NCBI RefSeq assembly: GCF_017298635.1 | Contig: NZ_CP071182.1 | Span: 2,821,001 to 2,885,000 of the forward strand | Direction: 5' to 3' | Source of the DNA: Paenalicyclobacillus mengziensis | GTDB taxonomy: Bacteria; Bacillota; Bacilli; Alicyclobacillales; Alicyclobacillaceae | Length of the DNA stretch: 64,000 bases | Shown: positions 8,222-17,066 of the stretch, in pieces | Layout of the letters: each line of letters begins with the position of its first letter | Position numbering within the stretch: the stretch's first letter is position 1 | Program-made: the position numbers and the translations under genes | The notes under the pieces: model-generated | The model's input: only the letters and a program-made list of their open reading frames with translations | Told to the model about the DNA's origin: nothing | The model's database searches: none

Positions 8222-10129
8222 GTGTGCGGAATTATTGGCGGACTCGGGTACTCCGAGAAGGCCATTGTAAGCGGTCTTGACACCATGAACGACAGGGGCC
8301 CGGATGATGTAGGCATATGGAGGGATGGAAACACCGTTCTCGGGCACCGGCGACTCGCGATTATCGACACGAGTTCGCGGGGCCGGCAACCGATGGCGGA
8401 CGCATCTGGACGAGTCGCCATCACCTTCAATGGTGAGATATACAACTATCGTGAGCTCAGGACTGAACTAGCAGTCTCTTATCCGTTTCAAACGGAGACC
8501 GACACGGAAGTACTGCTGGCTGGCTACTTGTGCTGGGGGCTACCTCAACTGCTTTTGCGTATCCGCGGTATGTTCGCCTTCGCCCTCTGGGATGACCGAA
8601 CACAGACGATGGCTTTTGCGCGCGATCCGTTCGGGAAGAAACCCCTCCTGTACACGACCCAAGAGGGAAAGCTGCTGTTTGCATCGACGCTAAACGCGTT
8701 GCTTCAGGTCCTGCCAAGGACGCCGCGACTCTCACCAACGGCCTTAGACGACTACCTGACCTATTTGGCTGTCCCGGGTGAGTTCTCTATTTTTGACGGC
8801 ATCCACAAACTTCGGCCTGGTCACTACGCCCTCTATCAGCGCGGCAAACTCGATGTACACCGTTATTACTGCCTGTCTTTTGCGGACCCGCTTAAAATAT
8901 CTGAAGAAGAAGCCCTCGAGCAGCTCGATGCGCTGATTCATCAAGCTGTCCGACGCAGACTCGTCAGTGACGTGCCAATTGGTGCGTTTCTCAGCGGCGG
9001 TGTCGATTCGAGCTTGGTTACCGCCATCATGGCCCAAGAGTCTGGACATCCCATCACAACGCTGACGATGGGATTTGACGATTCCGCTTACGACGAGCGC
9101 CCATATGCCAGGCAGGTCAGCAATCGCTATGGGACTGTTGCCGTCGAAGGGGTGCTCGACCGCGAATTGTGGAAGCACCTTCCGCGTCTTGTTTACGCCT
9201 TCGGTGAGCCGTTCGCTGACTCCTCGGCCTTGCCCACATTTGCTGTCGCTGAATTTGCCCGCAAGCACGTGACAGTGGTCTTAAACGGCGACGGGGGAGA
9301 TGAACTATTCGCCGGTTATACACGGCCCCTTGCAGAAGCGATGGCCCTTCGCTATCGGCGTATGGTGCCTGGTTTTCTAAGGTCCGGCATCGGTCGCTAC
9401 GCGCACAGTCGTCCGAAGCTACGCCCACGCCTGCTCAACGGGGTCAAGCAGGTCCTTGAGGCTGGGATGACGGACGCGCGGTCGGCGTTTGTGTTTGACA
9501 GGTCCCTGCGGTCGTTTCGCGATGAACTCTATAGCCGCGACTTCAAGCTGCGACTTGGCAAGCATCACCCGGATGATTGGTACAAGCGTGTTTGGGACGA
9601 AGCGGACGGACCCTCTCCCGTCGACAAGGTCTTGTACGGGGATATGCTGACGTATCTCCCGGATGAGCTTTTGCCAAAGATGGACGCGATGACCATGGCA
9701 CATTCTCTGGAAGCGAGATCGCCATTACTTGACGTCGATCTCGCCGACTTTACCGCGCGCCTCCCCTACACGATGAAGGTCCAAGGTGTCGAAACCAAGC
9801 CTTTGCTGAAAAAACTCGCGCGAAGATACGTGCCCGACGAGGTCCTTTACCGGCCGAAAAAGGGGTTTAATATGCCGCTCTCAGAGTGGCTGAGAACAGC
9901 ACTATCCCCGGTACTGCGTGAACTCTTGTTCTCAAGCTCGTTCGAACGGGGACTTTTTGACACCACTTTTGTTCACAAGTTGGCAGCGGCCCACCTGTCA
10001 GGATCCAGAGACTACGGACAGCAACTGTGGTCGTTGATGATGCTCGAATTATGGTTTCGGATGTATGTCGACAGGGACATCAAGGCAACGGATGACATCT
10101 TGACACCTGAGATTGTGACTGTGCCCTAA
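8222..10129 (+). CDS. asnB: AsnB-type glutamine-dependent amidotransferase (asparagine synthetase family)
   Basis: A 635-residue class II glutamine amidotransferase fused to an ATP-pyrophosphatase domain. The GTG start is followed at once by Cys2, the catalytic nucleophile (MCGIIGG). The glutaminase domain includes GHRRLAIID and FNGEIYN. The synthetase domain carries the PP-loop FLSGGVDSS. The family normally converts Asp to Asn. AsnB paralogues inside polysaccharide clusters are thought to amidate uronic acids. Its place directly behind UDP-glucose dehydrogenase favours amidation of a glucuronate residue here, but plain asparagine synthesis cannot be excluded. The ribosome binding site is AGAAGGAAGG. 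Confidence 0.92.
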   Translation: MCGIIGGLGYSEKAIVSGLDTMNDRGPDDVGIWRDGNTVLGHRRLAIIDTSSRGRQPMADASGRVAITFNGEIYNYRELRTELAVSYPFQTETDTEVLLAGYLCWGLPQLLLRIRGMFAFALWDDRTQTMAFARDPFGKKPLLYTTQEGKLLFASTLNALLQVLPRTPRLSPTALDDYLTYLAVPGEFSIFDGIHKLRPGHYALYQRGKLDVHRYYCLSFADPLKISEEEALEQLDALIHQAVRRRLVSDVPIGAFLSGGVDSSLVTAIMAQESGHPITTLTMGFDDSAYDERPYARQVSNRYGTVAVEGVLDRELWKHLPRLVYAFGEPFADSSALPTFAVAEFARKHVTVVLNGDGGDELFAGYTRPLAEAMALRYRRMVPGFLRSGIGRYAHSRPKLRPRLLNGVKQVLEAGMTDARSAFVFDRSLRSFRDELYSRDFKLRLGKHHPDDWYKRVWDEADGPSPVDKVLYGDMLTYLPDELLPKMDAMTMAHSLEARSPLLDVDLADFTARLPYTMKVQGVETKPLLKKLARRYVPDEVLYRPKKGFNMPLSEWLRTALSPVLRELLFSSSFERGLFDTTFVHKLAAAHLSGSRDYGQQLWSLMMLELWFRMYVDRDIKATDDILTPEIVTVP

Positions 10130-10192
10130 GACAGGCGAACGGTCCGGGCGGGTGCACTGCACCAGGGGGCCGAGCCTTTGGAGGTGTACCCA

Positions 10193-11500
10193 ATGTCCAA
10201 AACTGAACTGTATTCGCAGGCTGTTACGGGCCACTCGGCTCCAACCGCCTCCCTCGCTGTCACAGGCGGACCGGCAGTGCCTCAGGCAGTGGTCACCCCG
10301 CAGACCTTGGTCGTGGGACAGGCGGGCAATCGTCCGCACGCTGTGCCAGACGTCGAGGCCGGGGTAGCGCCGCGCGTCTTGTTTTACAGCCACTCCGGTG
10401 AGGTCAGCGGAGCTGAAATCAGTCTCCTCCTGACACTGCAAGGTCTTACGCACACAAATCCCCTGCTCGTTGCACCAGACGGAGACCTCCTCGCCCGAGC
10501 ACGCGGAGCGGGAATCCCCATATTGGCTCAAAAAAGCCACCGGGCGCGCATGAGTCGAAATCCTTTTGCCATTATGATGGGAATTATCGGCACGTTCCTG
10601 GCTGGCTTGCGCCTTCGTAGGGTGATACGGCGGATACGTCCATTGGTCGTGCATGCGAACTCTATTCGCGCAGGCCTGATTGCCAGTGTCGCAACCCTTG
10701 GTCTACCAGTTCGCACGGTGTGGCACGTACGAGATGACCTGCCGACCAATCTCGTCGGCCGCAGCATCCGGTTTTGGGCGGCACGAAGGGCGGACGCGGT
10801 CGTGACCATTTCGAGTGCCATTCTCGATAGCTTTGCCCCGAAGGGGAAGCTGAGGTCGCGGTGCAAGGTCGTCTACAATGGAATCGACCCGCTTGTAAAA
10901 GGGAAAGTAGACGACTTGAAGAAAGTCATAGGCCTCAGTGCGGACGCTTTTGTGGTCGGCGTTGTCGGTCAGATCACGCCGTGGAAACGGCAGAGAGACG
11001 CCATCACCGCATTCGTGAAATTGCTTACGGAGCAGCCAAACGCCGAGTTGTGGATTGTGGGGAGCCCGAAGTTTCGCAAGGAAAACGTGGAGTACGAGCA
11101 ACTGCTCCACGAGTATGCGCGGGCATGCGGGGTCGAGACGAAGGTGCGGTTCTGGGGCTTTTGCGAAGACGTTATGTCCATCATGCAGTCTATCGATGTA
11201 CTGCTTGTGCCGTCTGAAAACGAACCGTTTGGACGCGTCCTAATTGAAGCGATGCTGGTTGGGAAACCAGTTGTCGGGACGCGGGGAGGGGGTATCCCTG
11301 AGATCATTCAGGACGGCCATACAGGATTTTTGGTTGACATCGGCGACACGACAACAATGGCTCGTCTCTTGTGCTGGCTGTCCACGAATGAAACGCTTCG
11401 CGGTGACATGGGTGAACGGGCCCGTGAACGAGCCGTAAAACGCTTTTCCATAGCCCGCACCTGCAGCGAGATGGAAGCGACGTTCGAACAATTCATCTGA
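10193..11500 (+). CDS. Glycosyltransferase family 4 protein with Pro/Ala-rich N-terminal extension
   Basis: A 435-residue GT-B enzyme, last gene of the exopolysaccharide operon, 63 bp after asnB. The start is the ATG behind GGAGGTG; a TTG five codons upstream would overlap that site. The first ~55 residues are rich in Ala, Pro and Val and are not part of the fold. The first domain then begins at RVLFYSHSGEVSGAEISLL. The donor domain has VVGVVGQITPWKRQ, a WIVG strand, and the EX7E motif in ENEPFGRVLIEAM, followed by GTRGGGIPEII. Sugar specificity cannot be read from sequence. No flippase or polymerase gene follows. Confidence 0.88.
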   Translation: MSKTELYSQAVTGHSAPTASLAVTGGPAVPQAVVTPQTLVVGQAGNRPHAVPDVEAGVAPRVLFYSHSGEVSGAEISLLLTLQGLTHTNPLLVAPDGDLLARARGAGIPILAQKSHRARMSRNPFAIMMGIIGTFLAGLRLRRVIRRIRPLVVHANSIRAGLIASVATLGLPVRTVWHVRDDLPTNLVGRSIRFWAARRADAVVTISSAILDSFAPKGKLRSRCKVVYNGIDPLVKGKVDDLKKVIGLSADAFVVGVVGQITPWKRQRDAITAFVKLLTEQPNAELWIVGSPKFRKENVEYEQLLHEYARACGVETKVRFWGFCEDVMSIMQSIDVLLVPSENEPFGRVLIEAMLVGKPVVGTRGGGIPEIIQDGHTGFLVDIGDTTTMARLLCWLSTNETLRGDMGERARERAVKRFSIARTCSEMEATFEQFI

Positions 11501-11556
11501 ACCGCTCATGGGGAGGCCAGTATGCAGTCAAGAAACAACACGCCTGAAGCCAAAAA

Positions 11557-11590
11557 AACAGCGTACTCCCGGTGAGAAAGTACACTGTTT
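11557..11590 (-). terminator. Terminator of sinR (minus strand), possibly bidirectional
   Basis: AACAGCGTAC pairs with GTACACTGTT (one mismatch) around a 14-base loop. On the minus strand the stem is followed by seven Ts, so it ends sinR transcription. On the plus strand it may also help to end the exopolysaccharide operon, which stops at 11500. Confidence 0.7.
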
Positions 11591-11666
11591 GCTGATTTGA
11601 CCTCATTGATTTTGTGTCCAATTTGGCCCGTTTGGCCCGGTTTTTGCGGTGGCTGTTGGGGCTGCT

Positions 11667-12023
11667 TTACTTTTCCGTTGTATCGCTTTCTTCGCGTTTC
11701 GAACGCCATTTCTGGAATTCGAGAAAGTCTTTAAATTCATCCTTGCTAATGCCAGATGTCATTGCGTCACGGATCAAGTTGATCCAGTCTTGATCTAGCC
11801 GCTCCAACTGCTTCTGTAACTCGGCATCATCGCCTTCGATGAGTGCTGTCATTGATACGCCAAGAACCCCGCACAATTTTTCCAAGACTGAGATAGATGG
11901 ATTCCCCTGAATATCGCGTTCAATCGCACTAAGGTACGACTTTGCCACACCAGCGCGCTCTGCCAGTTCCGACAAACTCATCCTGCGCTGCAATCTTAAT
12001 TGCTGAATCCTCTTCCCAATCAT
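11667..12023 (-). CDS. sinR: SinR-like master regulator, full length
   Basis: A 118-residue protein with the complete SinR architecture. Residues 1-65 form an XRE helix-turn-helix (GKRIQQLRLQRRMSLSELAE, then AGVAKSYLSAIERDIQGNPS). Residues ~75-108 form the SinI-type dimerisation domain (LDQDWINLIRDAMTSGISKD then EFKDFLEF). In Bacillus subtilis SinR represses matrix operons and is neutralised by SinI. Here the gene flanks the distal end of the exopolysaccharide operon on the opposite strand. The ATG at 12023 has a good match to SinR N-termini. An ATATAACGAAC element lies about 50 bp upstream, which suggests autoregulation. Confidence 0.9.
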   Translation of the reverse strand: MIGKRIQQLRLQRRMSLSELAERAGVAKSYLSAIERDIQGNPSISVLEKLCGVLGVSMTALIEGDDAELQKQLERLDQDWINLIRDAMTSGISKDEFKDFLEFQKWRSKREESDTTEK

Positions 12024-12068
12024 GGCTTAGACTCCTCACTTCTCTCTATACTGGCAACCATTGCCTTC

Positions 12069-12080
12069 AATATAACGAAC
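12069..12080 (-). promoter_or_regulatory. CGTTATATTGAAG element upstream of sinR
   Basis: On the minus strand the sequence reads GTTCGTTATATTGAAG, one base away from the CGTTATAATGAA core seen at 3254, 4000 and 4087. It lies about 50 bp upstream of the sinR ATG and could be its -10 and/or an autoregulatory operator. Confidence 0.4.
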
Positions 12081-12287
12081 TCCTCTTGTTTCTTATCATA
12101 GCCCAATTGCTAGAGAATCAACATACAATTTCGAGCGGAAATCAAAAAAGTTGTCCGTCGTATTCACGGTTTATTCAATATATACTCGCGAATTCTCGTT
12201 CTTACAAAGGAATTTTCGGTAAATATTTCGCCATACGAACCAATTGAATAATTTCCGAGGGCACCGTACAATGATTGCAAAACAGAA

Positions 12288-13670
12288 ATGCTGGCGGGGG
12301 ATAGCAATTTGGCAGGTGAAAAGTTGGACATTGTGGTAAAACGACTCATTACGGTGCGAGCACTGCGAAGTATTGGCCAGGGGGCCATGGTGGTGGACCT
12401 GACACTGTACTTAAAGTCGCTGCACTGGTCAGGAACTGAAATCGGTGCTGTGACCACAGGCGCCGGTTTGTTCGGCGCGATTCTGATCCTGATGGTGGGT
12501 GTCATCAGTGACCGAATCGGTCGACGGCCGTTTCTCTTGATTTACGAAGGACTGACGATTTTGGCGGCTGGTATGGCGACTTTGACGACGGCCGGATTCG
12601 TGTTGGTACTGGCAATTGTTATGGCTGGTTTTGGGCGGGGGCAGAGCGGGGCTGCAGGCCCTTTTAGTCCAGCGGAACAAGCGTGGCTCGCAGCGCACGT
12701 CACACAGCGCCATCGCGGGCGCGTTTTCAGCTTCAATAACGCTGTCGGATTCATTGGCATGGCTGTAGGGTCGATTGTGGCAGGCTGGCCAGCCATCGCT
12801 CATCGGCCAACGGTTCTTGGCGACTATCGTCCGATTTTTCTCATCGTCATGATATTGTCTTTTATCTGCGGCATTTTCATCTTCATCACGAAAGAAGAAC
12901 GCCGAACAACGACCGAACGCAGGCAAAAGGCTGGCATGTCTAGCGGCGAGCGTGTTCAAGCTTCATCATCACCGACGTCGTCTTCCAGTAAAGGTGTGAT
13001 TTATCGCCCGGAGCAGGCCGTTTCAGCGGATGCACCTGAGGCAGCCCTAGGGACGGATCTGGAGCGCAGCACGCGGCATCGAGAAAATGTAGCGATGGTG
13101 CAACTGGCAGCCATCAACACAATCAATGGTTTGGCAGTGGGATTGACAGGCCCGATGATGGTCTACTGGTTTAATCTGCGTTACGGTGCCAGTTCCGCAG
13201 AGATTGGCGCCACATTATCGGTCGGTTTTCTGTTAACTGGACTCGTGTCGATTCTGAGCGGCCGGCTGGCAGACCGCTACGGGATGGTCAAATCGGTCAC
13301 CGGTATGCGTGTCGTGGGGTCATCGATGATGCTGCTGCTTCCTTTTATTCCGAGTTTTTGGGGTGCATCTGGATTGTACGCCCTGCGCAGTGCGATGAAC
13401 CGCGGAACCCAAGGCAACCGCAGTGCACTCTCCGCGAGTATTGTTCGAGACCAGCGTCGCGGCTTGTCAATCAGTCTGAACGCATTGTCAATGCGGTTGC
13501 CGTCCGCACTGGGGCCTGCCATCTCAGGTTGGCTGTTTGACATCGGTGCGCTGAACCTCCCGATATTTTTGACGGCCGGCTTACAACTCTTAAACGCGTG
13601 GTTGTACCAAAAAATGTTTGGACGTTACGATAAGAACAGTGAGGATGCGGTGCCTTCGGCGTCTTCCTAG
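12288..13670 (+). CDS. MFS transporter
   Basis: A 12-helix major facilitator superfamily permease of about 460 residues. The loop between helices 2 and 3 carries the family signature SDRIGRRPFL, and the equivalent SGRLADRYGM occurs in the second half. The central cytoplasmic loop (residues ~205-270) is long, Ser-rich and polar. The start is uncertain: the ATG at 12288 has no ribosome binding site, whereas TTG at 12309 follows GGCGGGGGA at good spacing. The gene diverges from sinR. The 264-bp gap is AT-rich and holds GTTCTT and CGTTATATTGAA-like elements, so it could belong to the same regulon. The substrate is not identifiable. Confidence 0.88.
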   Translation: MLAGDSNLAGEKLDIVVKRLITVRALRSIGQGAMVVDLTLYLKSLHWSGTEIGAVTTGAGLFGAILILMVGVISDRIGRRPFLLIYEGLTILAAGMATLTTAGFVLVLAIVMAGFGRGQSGAAGPFSPAEQAWLAAHVTQRHRGRVFSFNNAVGFIGMAVGSIVAGWPAIAHRPTVLGDYRPIFLIVMILSFICGIFIFITKEERRTTTERRQKAGMSSGERVQASSSPTSSSSKGVIYRPEQAVSADAPEAALGTDLERSTRHRENVAMVQLAAINTINGLAVGLTGPMMVYWFNLRYGASSAEIGATLSVGFLLTGLVSILSGRLADRYGMVKSVTGMRVVGSSMMLLLPFIPSFWGASGLYALRSAMNRGTQGNRSALSASIVRDQRRGLSISLNALSMRLPSALGPAISGWLFDIGALNLPIFLTAGLQLLNAWLYQKMFGRYDKNSEDAVPSASS

Positions 13671-13867
13671 TGGTACGTAGGCTGCATGAGTCGAGAACCC
13701 CGTCTCAAAGAAGAATGACATTGCATGAAAGCGCTTTATTGCATACACTGATAGTGTAAGAAACTTAGATAAATACAGTGACCAACACCAAAGAAATCAG
13801 ATTGTGCCATGAGTCACTGGTGTTTTGTACATTGCTGACAAACTTTAAACGATGCAAATGACTTCGA

Positions 13868-14097
13868 CGTGAGAGTGTATCTCGAACCAGGGATACCACC
13901 GATGGGGCAATGTGTGAGCACGCTCAAACTCGCACAGAATCTCTCAGGTGACAGACAGCGCCGAAGAATGCAGCTCTGGAGAATGCCGACGAGTACGACA
14001 GGGTTACCCTGTTCGTCAGCATGCCGACGGTGCAACTTGAGTGTCCAGTCAATTTCAGTCTGCAATGGACACCAAGGGGACTCTCAGGTTTAGGACA
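13868..14097 (+). promoter_or_regulatory. Tandem glycine riboswitch
   Basis: Two consecutive glycine aptamers are visible. The first has GAGAGTGTATCTCG, the core ACCGATGGGGCAA and the 3' side AATCTCTCAGGTGACAGACA. The second has CTCTGGAGA, the core GCCGACGGTGCAA and the 3' side CTCTCAGGTTTAGGACAGAG. These match the conserved pieces of the gcvT leader of Bacillus, including the short linker between aptamers. An intrinsic terminator follows directly at 14098, and the serine dehydratase genes start 174 bp downstream of the aptamers. The riboswitch therefore probably couples glycine level to serine deamination. A weak promoter candidate is TTGCAT-17-TACACT at 13721-13749. Confidence 0.93.
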
Positions 14098-14130
14098 GAG
14101 ACACGTGAGACTTGGTTTCACGTGTCTTTT
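14098..14130 (+). terminator. Riboswitch-controlled terminator
   Basis: GACACGTGA pairs with TTCACGTGTC, followed by TTTT, immediately behind the second glycine aptamer. As in gcvT leaders, glycine binding is expected to decide between this hairpin and read-through into sdaAA. Confidence 0.88.
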
Positions 14131-14270
14131 ATACGCGTTGAAAAACGGACACGGGGCAAGGTAGCAGTAACCTGGTAACGAGCTGCAAAGAACACTTTGG
14201 TAAGAAGTAAAAAAGAGCTGTTGATTGCTGGCGATTAAGGTATGATGGTCCAGATAGGGGGATCTTTCAC

Positions 14271-15326
14271 ATGGCATTTACTCATCTGCGCGAGTTGGTG
14301 GAACTAGCACAATCGCGAGGTGTAAAGATATCGCGCGTGATGCTGGACGTCGAAATGGATCAGTCGGGCGCCACTGAGAACGAAATATTCGACAAGATGT
14401 CGTACCAATTTGACGTCATGGAGGAAGCAGTACGAAAGGGAACGAATGAACCGGTACAGTCCCGCAGTGGTATCACGGGTGGAGACGGTTATCGGATGTA
14501 CGAGTACGTAAAGAAAGGCCGAAGCTTTATCGACGGGGCAGCGCTCAGTGCGATGGCCTATGCGTTGTCAGTGTCTGAAGTCAATTCCGCGATGGGAAGG
14601 ATTGTTGCCACGCCAACGGCAGGGTCGGCTGGAATTTTACCTGGCGTCCTTGTCTCGGTACTTGACTCGGGTCGGTATAAGCGGGAAGACATCGTCATGT
14701 CGCTCATGACGGCTGCAGCCATCGGCCTCGTGATTGCCAACTCTGCGTCTATTTCCGGTGCCGCGGGGGGGTGTCAGGCGGAAGTGGGTTCCGCAACAGC
14801 GATGGCTGCAGGTGCCTTGGTGGAACTGGCCGATGGAACGCCGGAACAGGTGACACACGCGGTTGGTCTGGCGTTGAAAAACTCGCTAGGACTCGTGTGC
14901 GATCCGGTGGCGGGTCTCGTCGAGATTCCGTGCATTGTCCGCAACGGACTGCACTCGATTACCGCGTTGGCGGCGGCTGACATGGCGTTGGCCGGAGTTC
15001 GGAGCATTATCCCGCCTGACGAGGTGATTGCTGCTATGTACCGCATTGGCAACGAATTGCCGCTCAGTCTACGTGAAACAGGCATTGGTGGTTTGGCAGG
15101 AACACCGACGGGCAAGGCCATCCGCGAGCGCGTGTTTGGCAGAGCATCAGGCACGGATGTGCCAACACCAACGGCTGGTGTTCGCGCGTGTCAGACAAGA
15201 GCAGTTGGGGTTCGGGATACCTCAATGCCGGAAGACCATACTGCAAAAACCAAGGCTGAGCTAGGAGAGACACATAAGCTTGACGGTACTCAGCAGAAGA
15301 CCCGGGAAGGACAGACAACGGTATGA
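14271..15326 (+). CDS. sdaAA: L-serine dehydratase, iron-sulfur alpha subunit
   Basis: A 351-residue alpha subunit of the two-subunit [4Fe-4S] L-serine ammonia-lyase, which converts L-serine to pyruvate and ammonia. The hallmark blocks ATPTAGSAGILPGVL, the CQAEVGSATAMAAGAL region and GLVCDPVAGLVEIPCIVRN hold the cluster cysteines and substrate loop. The family core is ~295 residues. This protein carries about 55 extra polar C-terminal residues (VRACQTRAVGVRD and onward) that I do not recognise. The stop overlaps the beta-subunit ATG in an ATGA arrangement, indicating coupling. Upstream lies a glycine riboswitch with its terminator. Confidence 0.95.
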   Translation: MAFTHLRELVELAQSRGVKISRVMLDVEMDQSGATENEIFDKMSYQFDVMEEAVRKGTNEPVQSRSGITGGDGYRMYEYVKKGRSFIDGAALSAMAYALSVSEVNSAMGRIVATPTAGSAGILPGVLVSVLDSGRYKREDIVMSLMTAAAIGLVIANSASISGAAGGCQAEVGSATAMAAGALVELADGTPEQVTHAVGLALKNSLGLVCDPVAGLVEIPCIVRNGLHSITALAAADMALAGVRSIIPPDEVIAAMYRIGNELPLSLRETGIGGLAGTPTGKAIRERVFGRASGTDVPTPTAGVRACQTRAVGVRDTSMPEDHTAKTKAELGETHKLDGTQQKTREGQTTV

Positions 15327-15994
15327 AATACAATGGCATGTTTGAAATTATTGGGCCGGTTATGGTTGGCCCTTCCAGTTCACATACTGCTGGAGCCTTA
15401 CGCATTGGTCAGATTGCTCGCCAGTTGCTTGGTATAGAGCCGGAATATGTTACGTTCCAGTTGTTTGGGTCGTTTGCAGAGACCTATCAGGGCCACGGCA
15501 CCGATTTAGCTTTAATTGCCGGTGTACTTGGACTGACAACAGACGACGATGACGTTCGCCGGGCCGACGAGCTGGCTGTCGAACGTGGACTTGAGTACCA
15601 GTTTACGAAGGGGAGCGGCGGCCAGTATCATCCCAACACGGTCGCCATCAACATCTCTGGTGGCGACCGAGCCGTACGGCTCATCGCCAGTTCGCTTGGC
15701 GGGGGCAAGGCAGAGGTTCAGGAACTTGAAGGTCTACCTTTGCGGTTTTCAGCGGAAATTCCGACGCTCATCCTCTACCATCAGGACCGCAACGGCTTCC
15801 TGGCGAAAGTTTCTCAGCTTCTCGACAACGCTGGCTACAACATTGCGCGCTTGGCTCTGGAACGGTGGCGGCGCGGCGGCGACGCCATTACCGTGTGCGA
15901 AGTGGACGGCCCACTGAAGTCCGATATCTGCGAGGTCATGCGCTCCTCTATCCCTGGGTTGAAGGAATTGCGTGTACTCGACGCTGGTTTTTAA
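15323..15994 (+). CDS. sdaAB: L-serine dehydratase, iron-sulfur beta subunit
   Basis: A 223-residue beta subunit that pairs with SdaAA. It begins with the family motif FEIIGPVMVGPSSSHTAGAL. The middle has TYQGHGTDLALIAG and the Ser/Gly-rich ISGGDRAVRLI. The C-terminus is an ACT domain (LILYHQDRNGFLAKVSQLLD onward), which in relatives senses amino acids. It overlaps sdaAA by 4 bp and is convergent with the LysR gene 11 bp further on. Expression is expected to follow the upstream glycine riboswitch. Confidence 0.95.
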   Translation: MKYNGMFEIIGPVMVGPSSSHTAGALRIGQIARQLLGIEPEYVTFQLFGSFAETYQGHGTDLALIAGVLGLTTDDDDVRRADELAVERGLEYQFTKGSGGQYHPNTVAINISGGDRAVRLIASSLGGGKAEVQELEGLPLRFSAEIPTLILYHQDRNGFLAKVSQLLDNAGYNIARLALERWRRGGDAITVCEVDGPLKSDICEVMRSSIPGLKELRVLDAGF

Positions 15995-16005
15995 ACAGGC
16001 TTTGA

Positions 16006-16905
16006 TTACATATCTTGAAGCTGTGTCTTGAACCTGAGGATGAAATTCCTGGCTGCAGGGGCGTTGTGGCTTGTTTTTTGCCAGACAAGTGCAAGGCACG
16101 AGTCTTCCTGTTCAAGGCCGGCAATGGCGACAGGGACGCCCTGGCCCGTCAGGATGTACGGGTCGTGTCTGATGGTATAGTCGAATCCGATGGTGATAGC
16201 AAGGTTTTCCCGAACTGCATTACGGATAGCATCGAGGTTGTTGGTCGAGAACAGGATGTTCACCGGGCCGTGTTTCCCTGAAAAATCTCGGATAAACTCC
16301 CATACCCTGTCGTCGTCATAGAGGACAAGCGGGTGCTGCCGTATCTCCTCAGGTGTAATGGTTGAGGCAAATGCCAGTGGCGAGTTCTTACTTAAGGCAG
16401 CTATCATCTTTCCCCGCAGGACCACTTCATAGTCCACTTTATCCTGCATTTCGATGAGACTTCTGGTCAATCCAATCAGTCCAATGTCAATTTTGTCCTG
16501 CTTAATGTCGTCGATGATTTCCTGCGTTGCTTTTTCAGTGATGGCGATTTGGATGTTTGGGTAATCCGCTTTATAGGCAGACAGGGTACCGGGGAGAAAC
16601 ATCATGGGCCCTGGCACTGTGCCAATGCGCAGTTCGCCGCAAAGTAGATTCGCGGAGTCTGAGACTTCGCGCAGTTCCTGCAGTTTCATCAAGGCCTCAA
16701 CGGCCTTTTGAATGACCTTGCTGCCGATGTCCGTAGGTTTGGCCCCGCTACGTGAACGAATAAATATCTTGACCCCAAGTTCGGATTCCAAGTGAGCAAT
16801 GGATTGGCTGATGGCCGACTGAGTTACGTGAAGATTTTGTGACGCCACAGAGAGAGACCCCGCTTTGGCTACCTCAACGATATACTCCAACTGCTCAATA
16901 TTCAC
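16006..16905 (-). CDS. LysR-family transcriptional regulator
   Basis: A 299-residue LysR-type regulator. The N-terminal winged HTH reads MNIEQLEYIVEVAKAGSLSV, then HVTQSAISQSIAHLESELGV and an IFIRSRSGAKPT wing. The co-inducer domain starts near residue 90 (GELRIGTVPGPMMFLPG). The gene is divergent from the R2-like oxidase gene at 17067 with a 161-bp shared upstream region, the usual geometry for a LysR protein that controls its neighbour. That region holds TATAAT at 16980-16985 without a good -35 for the oxidase gene, as in activator-dependent promoters. It could also respond to serine metabolism, but its tail-to-tail layout with sdaAB makes that less likely. Confidence 0.93.
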   Translation of the reverse strand: MNIEQLEYIVEVAKAGSLSVASQNLHVTQSAISQSIAHLESELGVKIFIRSRSGAKPTDIGSKVIQKAVEALMKLQELREVSDSANLLCGELRIGTVPGPMMFLPGTLSAYKADYPNIQIAITEKATQEIIDDIKQDKIDIGLIGLTRSLIEMQDKVDYEVVLRGKMIAALSKNSPLAFASTITPEEIRQHPLVLYDDDRVWEFIRDFSGKHGPVNILFSTNNLDAIRNAVRENLAITIGFDYTIRHDPYILTGQGVPVAIAGLEQEDSCLALVWQKTSHNAPAARNFILRFKTQLQDM

Positions 16906-17066
16906 GTAGCATCCCTTTCCATTAGCACGGCTTAATGAAGGGTAACGAATACTTATTATATTTTATCGAAGTGCGTCTATATAATGAAGTTGACTCATGT
17001 TAGAACTATCAGAATGTTTTCGCACACTGTTTGTCCATCTGGCAAGTTAGGAAAGGGGTACGATGC

